Below, piece by piece: positions 58,979 to 64,000 of a stretch of DNA of 64,000 nt. Both the position numbers and the translations under genes were made by a program. Numbering within the stretch: position 1 is the stretch's first letter; each line of letters begins with the position of its first letter. The notes under the pieces were generated by a model. It ran no database searches. It was not told the DNA's origin and saw nothing but the letters and a program-made list of their open reading frames with translations. Source of the stretch: Streptacidiphilus jeojiense (GTDB lineage Bacteria; Actinomycetota; Actinomycetes; Streptomycetales; Streptomycetaceae); assembly GCF_000719095.1 (NCBI RefSeq), contig NZ_JOEH01000002.1:1-64000 (forward strand), written 5' to 3'.

Positions 58979-60325
58979 GTGGAACCTGACCTCTTCACCG
59001 CCGCCGCCGAGGAGCGGAAGGCCGCCGAGCCGGCCCGCTCGCCGCTGGCCGTGCGGATGCGGCCGCGGAACCTGGACGAGGTGGCCGGGCAGCGCCGGCT
59101 GCTGAACCCGGGGTCGCCGCTGCGGCGGCTGGTGGAGCGCGCCGGCGGGCCCGCGGCCTCGTCGTCGGTGATCCTGCACGGCCCGCCGGGGACCGGCAAG
59201 ACCACGCTCGCCTATGTGATCAGCCAGGCCACCGAGAAGCGCTTCGTGGAGCTGTCGGCGATCACCGCGGGGGTGAAGGAGGTCCGCGCGGTCATCGAGT
59301 CGGCGCGGCGCGAGGTGGGCATGTCGGGGCGGGAGACCGTGCTCTTCCTCGACGAGATCCACCGCTTCAGCAAGGCCCAGCAGGACAGCCTGCTGCCGGC
59401 GGTGGAGAACCAGTGGGTCACGCTGATCGCGGCCACCACCGAGAACCCCTTCTTCTCGGTGATCTCACCGCTGCTGTCGCGTTCGCTGCTGCTCACCCTG
59501 GAGTCGCTGACCGACGACGACATCCGCGAGCTGCTGCACCGGGCGGTGACCGACGAGCGCGGGCTGGGCGGCGCGCTGGCGCTGGCCGCGGACGCCGAGG
59601 ACCACCTGGTGCGGATCGCCGGCGGCGACGCCCGCAAGGCGCTGACTGCGCTGGAGGCGGCGGCCGGCACGGCGCTGGCGCTGGGCGAGGCGGAGATCCG
59701 GCTGGAGACGGTCGAGCAGGCCGTCGACAAGGCGGCGGTCCGCTACGACCGGGACGGCGACCAGCACTACGACGTGGCCAGCGCGCTGATCAAGTCGATC
59801 CGGGGCAGTGACGTCGACGCCGCACTGCACTACCTGGCCCGGATGATCGAGGCGGGCGAGGACCCGAGGTTCATCGCCCGGCGGCTGATGATCTCGGCGA
59901 GCGAGGACATCGGCCTGGCGGACCCCAACGCGCTGCCGATCGCGGTGGCGGCCGCCCAGGCGGTGGCGATGATCGGTTTCCCGGAGGCCTCGCTCACGCT
60001 GTCGCACGCGGTGATCGCGCTCGCCCTGGCGCCCAAGTCCAACTCGGCGACGCTGGCCATCTCCGCGGCGCTGGAGGACGTCCGCAAGGGGCTGGCCGGA
60101 CCGGTGCCGCCGCATCTGCGGGACGGCCACTACGCGGGGGCGAAGAAGCTGGGCCACGCCCAGGGCTACGTCTACCCGCACGACCTGCCGGACGGGGTGG
60201 CCGCGCAGCAGTACGCACCGGACGCCATCGCCGGCAAGCACTACTACGTGCCGGGCCGGCACGGCGCCGAGGCCCGCTACGCGGACGTGGTGGACTGGGT
60301 GCGCAAGAAGCTGGCCGGTCAGTAG
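58979..60325 (+). CDS. rarA: replication-associated recombination protein A (MgsA/RarA)
   Basis: 448 residues, GTG start. AAA+ ATPase with Walker A GPPGTGKT (68-75), Walker [11 protein letters not shown] and sensor 1 [10 protein letters not shown]; the C-terminal half is the RarA tetramer and clamp-loader-like domain with [12 protein letters not shown] and YVYPHD. Acts at stalled forks. Relative of RuvB by fold only. Confidence 0.95.
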   Translation: MEPDLFTAAAEERKAAEPARSPLAVRMRPRNLDEVAGQRRLLNPGSPLRRLVERAGGPAASSSVILHGPPGTGKTTLAYVISQATEKRFVELSAITAGVKEVRAVIESARREVGMSGRETVLFLDEIHRFSKAQQDSLLPAVENQWVTLIAATTENPFFSVISPLLSRSLLLTLESLTDDDIRELLHRAVTDERGLGGALALAADAEDHLVRIAGGDARKALTALEAAAGTALALGEAEIRLETVEQAVDKAAVRYDRDGDQHYDVASALIKSIRGSDVDAALHYLARMIEAGEDPRFIARRLMISASEDIGLADPNALPIAVAAAQAVAMIGFPEASLTLSHAVIALALAPKSNSATLAISAALEDVRKGLAGPVPPHLRDGHYAGAKKLGHAQGYVYPHDLPDGVAAQQYAPDAIAGKHYYVPGRHGAEARYADVVDWVRKKLAGQ

Positions 60326-60640
60326 CGCCGGTCGGCAGCGCTGGTCAGGAGCACCGGTACGGGTCCGTTAGACTGGCCCGAGCGAGATGTCCCGTCGCCC
60401 GGGTGAGAGCCCGGCGTCACCAGCGGGACGTCATACAGGGAGCCGCACCGCGAGGAGCGGTTCCAGGAGCGTTGCGCACCCTTCGGGTGTCGCGTGCAGC
60501 CCACTATCCCTCCAGGGATGGTGGGCCTGTCGTGTGCTGCACATTGTGCCCGGTTCCGGTGACTGGCTGTCCCGGACCGCGAGATGCGACCTCCTTCAAC
60601 AGTGGTGAGCCGATTCGTACAGTGAGATGAGGTTTGGTTC
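60326..60640 (+). ncRNA. structured 5' leader of rpsD
   Basis: 315 bases without a gene. A TAGACT -10 box sits at 60369-60374. After it: a long-range helix 60386-60394 with 60424-60432 around a CCGGG hairpin; a TTC-looped hairpin CACCC/GGGTG at about 60477-60489; and a 12-bp hairpin of CCCACTATCCCT with AGGGATGGTGGG at 60500-60525. Such a leader would suit feedback by protein S4, known for rpsD operons in other bacteria, but I cannot match it to a described class. Confidence 0.5.
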
Positions 60641-61255
60641 ATGGCGAACCAGAAGCGTCCCAAGGTCAAGATTGCCCGCGCCCTGGGCATTCCGCTGACC
60701 CCGAAGTCCGTCAAGTACTTCGAGGCGCGCCCCTACCCGCCCGGCCAGCACGGCCGTGGCCGCAAGCAGAACTCGGACTACAAGGTCCGTCTGGTCGAGA
60801 AGCAGCGCCTGCGCGCTCAGTACGACCTGAGCGAGACCCAGATGGCCCGTGCGTTCGACCGTGCCCGCAAGGTCGAGGGCAAGACCGGTGAGGCGCTGAT
60901 CAGCGAGCTGGAGACCCGGCTGGACTCCCTGGTGCTGCGTTCGGGCATCGCCCGCACCATCTACCAGGCCCGCCAGATGGTCGTCCACGGCCACATCGAG
61001 GTCAACGGCGGCAAGGTCAACCGTCCGTCGTTCCAGCTGAAGCCCGGCTTCGTGGTGACGGTCCGCGAGCGTTCCAAGGAGAAGACCCCGTTCCTGGTCG
61101 CCCGTGAGGGTGGCAACGCGGGCGAGGGTCAGACCCCGAAGTACCTCGAGGTCAACCTGAAGGCCCTGGCCTTCCGTCTGGACCGCGCGCCGCAGCGTCG
61201 CGAGGTCCCGGTCATCTGCGACGAGCAGCTGGTCGTCGAGTACTACTCGCGCTGA
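60641..61255 (+). CDS. rpsD: 30S ribosomal protein S4
   Basis: 204 residues. Primary assembly protein that binds the 5' domain of 16S rRNA; also a regulator of its own mRNA in several bacteria. The S4 domain is at about 94-155 (RLDSLVLRSGIARTIYQARQMVVHGHIEVNG). The N-terminus has few Cys: no zinc motif, so it is the C-minus form. It stands alone, not in the alpha operon, as in Streptomyces. Confidence 0.97.
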   Translation: MANQKRPKVKIARALGIPLTPKSVKYFEARPYPPGQHGRGRKQNSDYKVRLVEKQRLRAQYDLSETQMARAFDRARKVEGKTGEALISELETRLDSLVLRSGIARTIYQARQMVVHGHIEVNGGKVNRPSFQLKPGFVVTVRERSKEKTPFLVAREGGNAGEGQTPKYLEVNLKALAFRLDRAPQRREVPVICDEQLVVEYYSR

Positions 61256-61288
61256 TCCGCGAGCGGTACCCGTTGGACGTGCAGTAAC

Positions 61289-61332
61289 GAGCGCCGGGCC
61301 GGTCTCCCGCGAGGGGGACCGACCCGGCGCTC
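61289..61332. terminator. bidirectional terminator between rpsD and the STAND ATPase gene
   Basis: 20-bp stem (61289-61308 with 61313-61332) with one mismatch and one G-U pair, GCGA loop. It overlaps the stop codon of the minus-strand gene. Confidence 0.85.
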
Positions 61333-63532
61333 ATGCGTCCGCGGGCGCCGGACTGCGCGGGGCCGTGGGCACCGGGCGCGGACCGGGGACCTCGCCGCCG
61401 GGCGGACCGCCCCCGCTGGAGCCGGAGCCGCCGCGCAGGGCGCGCTCGACCGCCGCGTCCAGGTCGAGCAGGGTGCCCTGGTGGAACGACGCGGCGGCCT
61501 GCTCCTCGCTGAGCGCGCCCAGCACCCGCGCCTCGCAGGCGGCGTGCGCGGCGTTGAAGCTGCGCGAGCCGAACAGCGGGACGCCGACCTTGCGCCAGAT
61601 GACGTTGGCCGCGCCCTGCAGCAGCCGGGCCTCGGCCAGGTCCCCGGGGGCGCCGTCCTCGTCCGGCTCGGTCGCCAGCAGCGCCAGTACCTCCATGCCG
61701 AGCACCACGCCGACCAGGTCGCGGAAGCCGTAGCTGATCCGCAGGCACTCCCGGGCCCGGGTCCGGGCCGTGCGCAGGTCGCCGAGCAGCCATTCCGAGT
61801 AGGCGGAGGCGAACAGGCCGTAGGCATGGGCCCACTGCTCGCCGAACTCCTCGCAGACGTCCATCACCTTGGCCATCCAGGACTCGCCGCGCGCGGTGTC
61901 GCCCTGGAAGATCATCGCCAGCCCCAGCTCGAACATGGCCATCACCACGTTGCTGTTGAGCTCGCCCAGCTTCTCGTAGTGCCAGATCGCCTCCTCCAGC
62001 AGCTCGGCGGCGCGGGCCAGGTCGTCGCCGATCAGTGCCGCGCAGCCCTGCCGGTGCACCGCGTAGGCCAGCGCCCGGTCGTCGCCGGTCTCCAGGGCCT
62101 GCCGGTGGCACTCCTCCAGCAGCGGACGGGCCGCGGCCAGGTCGCCCTGGAGCGTCGCCATGTAGCCGGTCACCCACAGCGCCTTGGCCCGCGCCTCGGT
62201 GGGCTCGTCGGACAGCGCCAGGGCGCGCTCCAGCCAGTGCCGGCCCTCGGCCAGGTGCCCGCAGCCGACCCAGAAGTACCAGAGCGTCCCGGTCAGGAAC
62301 TGGGCGATCTGCTCCTCGCCGGGCTCGGCCAGGCAGTAGTCCAGCGCGGCGCGGATGTTGGCCTGGGCCAGGTGGGTGCGGTCCCGGGTCTGCACCTGCC
62401 GGGCGCTGAACCACTCGATCTCGCCCCAGGTGGCCAGCCCCAGGTACCAGTCGCGGTGGCGCCGCCGCAGCAGCGGCTCGGTGCCGGTGTCGCCGAGCCA
62501 GCGGGCGCCGTACTCGCGCAGGGTGTCCAGCAGCCGGTAGCGCGCCGCGCGGGACGGGTCACGGTCCGGGGCGTCCTCCTCGCGCAGCACGATGGACTTG
62601 GCCACCAGCTCGGAGAGCAGGTCCAGCACCTCGTCGGCGCGCAGCCCGTCGCCGGCGCAGACGTACTCGGCGGCGTCCAGGTCGAAGCTGCCGGCGAAGA
62701 CCGAGACCCTGGCCCAGAGCAGCCGTTCGGCCGGGGTGCACAGCTCATGGCTCCAGCCGATGGCGGTGCGCAGCGTCTGGTGCCGGGGCAGGGCCGTGCG
62801 GGAGCCGCCGGTGAGCACCCGGAACCGGTCGTTGAGCCGCTCGGTGATCTGCTCGACGCCGAGCACCCGCAGCCGGCCCGCGGCCAGCTCCAGCGCCAGC
62901 GGGATGCCGTCGAGCCGGTGGCAGAGCGCGGTCACCGCCTCCCGGTTGGCGTCGGTGAGGGTGAAGCCCGGCAGCACCGCGGCGGCCCGCTGCACGAAGA
63001 GCTCGACGGCCTCCGGGCCGGGGCCCTCGGTGGACAGTGGCGGCACCTGCAGCAGGTGCTCCCCGCCGACGCCCAGGGGCTGCCTGCTGGTGGCCAGGAT
63101 CCGCAGCCCGGGGGCCTCCGCGAGCAGCCTGGCCACCAGCGCCGCGCAGCCGTCCACCAGGTGCTCGCAGCCGTCGAGGACCAGCAGCAGGCTGCGCCCG
63201 CGCAGGTGCGCGATCAGGATGTCGACCGGGGGGCGCGCCGTCCCGTCGGTCACCCGCAGCGCCTCGGCGACGGCGTGGACCAGCAGTTCGGGATCCCGGA
63301 CGAGTGAGCACTCGACCACCCAGGCCCCGTCGCGGGACGGGTCGGCGGCGCCCGTGGCAGCGCCCGCGGCGGCGGCGCGCAGGGCGAGGCGGCTCTTGCC
63401 CACCCCGCCCGGGCCGACCACGGTGACCAGCCGAGCGGTCGTCAGTAGCCTTACGGCCTCGGCCAGTTCGGCCGACCGGCCGACGAAGCCGGTGGTTTCG
63501 GCGGGGAGGTTCCCCGCGGTGTCGCTGTTCAT
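61331..63532 (-). CDS. STAND-type ATPase with TPR-like repeats, no DNA-binding domain
   Basis: 733 residues. Walker A GPGGVGKS (40-47), Walker B LLLVLDGCEHL, and the ILATSRQPLG sensor mark an NB-ARC/AfsR-like NTPase, followed by a winged helix (about 270-380) and helical repeats (about 380-650). The family in streptomycetes often has an N-terminal SARP or C-terminal LuxR helix-turn-helix. Neither is seen: the N-terminus opens with TTGFVGRSAELAE and the C-terminus is a Gly/Pro-rich tail. It may act by protein contact or be a regulator that lost its output domain. Confidence 0.85.
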   Translation of the reverse strand: MNSDTAGNLPAETTGFVGRSAELAEAVRLLTTARLVTVVGPGGVGKSRLALRAAAAGAATGAADPSRDGAWVVECSLVRDPELLVHAVAEALRVTDGTARPPVDILIAHLRGRSLLLVLDGCEHLVDGCAALVARLLAEAPGLRILATSRQPLGVGGEHLLQVPPLSTEGPGPEAVELFVQRAAAVLPGFTLTDANREAVTALCHRLDGIPLALELAAGRLRVLGVEQITERLNDRFRVLTGGSRTALPRHQTLRTAIGWSHELCTPAERLLWARVSVFAGSFDLDAAEYVCAGDGLRADEVLDLLSELVAKSIVLREEDAPDRDPSRAARYRLLDTLREYGARWLGDTGTEPLLRRRHRDWYLGLATWGEIEWFSARQVQTRDRTHLAQANIRAALDYCLAEPGEEQIAQFLTGTLWYFWVGCGHLAEGRHWLERALALSDEPTEARAKALWVTGYMATLQGDLAAARPLLEECHRQALETGDDRALAYAVHRQGCAALIGDDLARAAELLEEAIWHYEKLGELNSNVVMAMFELGLAMIFQGDTARGESWMAKVMDVCEEFGEQWAHAYGLFASAYSEWLLGDLRTARTRARECLRISYGFRDLVGVVLGMEVLALLATEPDEDGAPGDLAEARLLQGAANVIWRKVGVPLFGSRSFNAAHAACEARVLGALSEEQAAASFHQGTLLDLDAAVERALRGGSGSSGGGPPGGEVPGPRPVPTAPRSPAPADA

Positions 63533-63700
63533 CGGATCCCCCTTTGGATCCCCCAGTGGGCGTGCCGAGGGCGCTCCCCCGTTCGGTTCAACGATCGAAC
63601 GGGCCGGGGGTCACGCGGTCGGGAATGCCGGGTCCGGCGCGATAGGGTTTCCGCACGCCCGCGGTTTGGACGAGCGACGAATGAGCGAGGGAGCGCCAAG

Positions 63701-64000
63701 GTGTCCGGTGGAGAGGTCGCGGGCCTCGTGGTCGCCGTGTTCTGGGCGGTGCTGGTGACCCTGCTGGCCGTGGTCCTGGTCCGGCTGGCCGGCGCGCTGC
63801 GGCAGGCCACCGTGCTGGTCGCCGCCGTCACCGAACGGACCGTACCGCTGCTGGACGAGGCCGCCGAGACCCTGCGCGCCGCCAACGACCAGCTGGTGCG
63901 GGTGGACGAGATCACCGCCAACGTGCAGGACGCCGCGGCCAACGCCAACGCGCTGTCCTCCACCATGGCGGCGACCCTGGGCGGCCCGCTGGTGAAGCTC
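63701..64000 (+). CDS. DUF948-like membrane protein (3' truncated by the window edge)
   Basis: GTG at 63701 with GAGGGAG eight bases before; 100 codons seen, no stop. One N-terminal membrane helix (about 5-29, VVAVFWAVLVTLLAVVLVRLAG) is followed by a coiled-coil-like region (TERTVPLLDEAAETLRAANDQL). This is the DUF948 pattern; in Streptomyces the gene precedes alaS, as I recall. Function unknown. Confidence 0.8.
   Translation, partial: MSGGEVAGLVVAVFWAVLVTLLAVVLVRLAGALRQATVLVAAVTERTVPLLDEAAETLRAANDQLVRVDEITANVQDAAANANALSSTMAATLGGPLVKL

Overview
The window is chromosomal DNA of very high GC content from a mycelial actinomycete, most probably a member of the Streptomycetaceae (Streptomyces, Kitasatospora or Streptacidiphilus). 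The grounds are an intact ssgB sporulation gene, many GTG starts and translationally coupled genes, a type III polyketide synthase, a BluB-CobT fusion, PIM-type phosphoinositide genes and tRNA genes without an encoded CCA end. I saw no insertion sequence, integrase, prophage or CRISPR array; this looks like core chromosome.

Region 1-5.5 kb: the C-terminal end of a secreted polysaccharide-binding protein (CBM2), a lone type III polyketide synthase, argH behind an apparent ArgR-controlled promoter, a PlsC-type acyltransferase, a small sigma-like factor and a GNAT acetyltransferase. 5.6-13.6 kb: a second GNAT, then a corrin/siroheme group (cobL, bluB-cobT fusion, cysG/cobA type enzyme) and an rRNA/tRNA methyltransferase. 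13.7-16.2 kb: a membrane Ser/Thr kinase and a small membrane protein. 16.4-16.9 kb: a minus-strand tRNA operon Gly-Cys-Val-Val-Val. 17.1-20 kb: pabB-pabC-GNAT operon. 20.1-22.4 kb: DsbA-like protein, small membrane protein, CGNR zinc-finger regulator, and ssgB with a stress-sigma type promoter. 22.7-24.3 kb: two identical tRNA-Val(CAC) genes bracketing an isochorismatase-like gene, then a DEDDh exonuclease.

Region 24.5-61.3 kb follows a gene order that I recall as conserved across actinobacteria, including Mycobacterium: thrS, HIT/Ap4A hydrolase-like gene, pgsA, PatA-like acyltransferase, pimA, pdxS-pdxT, yebC, ruvC-ruvA-ruvB, yajC-secD-secF, apt, rel, cyclophilin, metallo-hydrolase, hisS-aspS, rarA, rpsD. 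The order is broken here by a two-gene minus-strand block (large membrane protein and EF-G-like GTPase) between the HIT gene and pgsA, and by a dctA transporter with a divergent DcuS/DcuR-like two-component system between aspS and rarA. The last part holds a STAND ATPase with TPR repeats but no DNA-binding domain, and the start of a DUF948 gene that runs off the window.

Functional links: pgsA/PatA/pimA build phosphatidylinositol mannosides; pdxS/pdxT make pyridoxal phosphate; ruvABC resolve Holliday junctions; yajC/secD/secF drive the late stage of protein export; apt and rel tie purine salvage to (p)ppGpp. The main non-coding structures are three full and one half copy of a nested GC-rich palindrome placed at gene 3' ends, a structured rpsD leader, many strong terminator hairpins, and several recognisable promoters.
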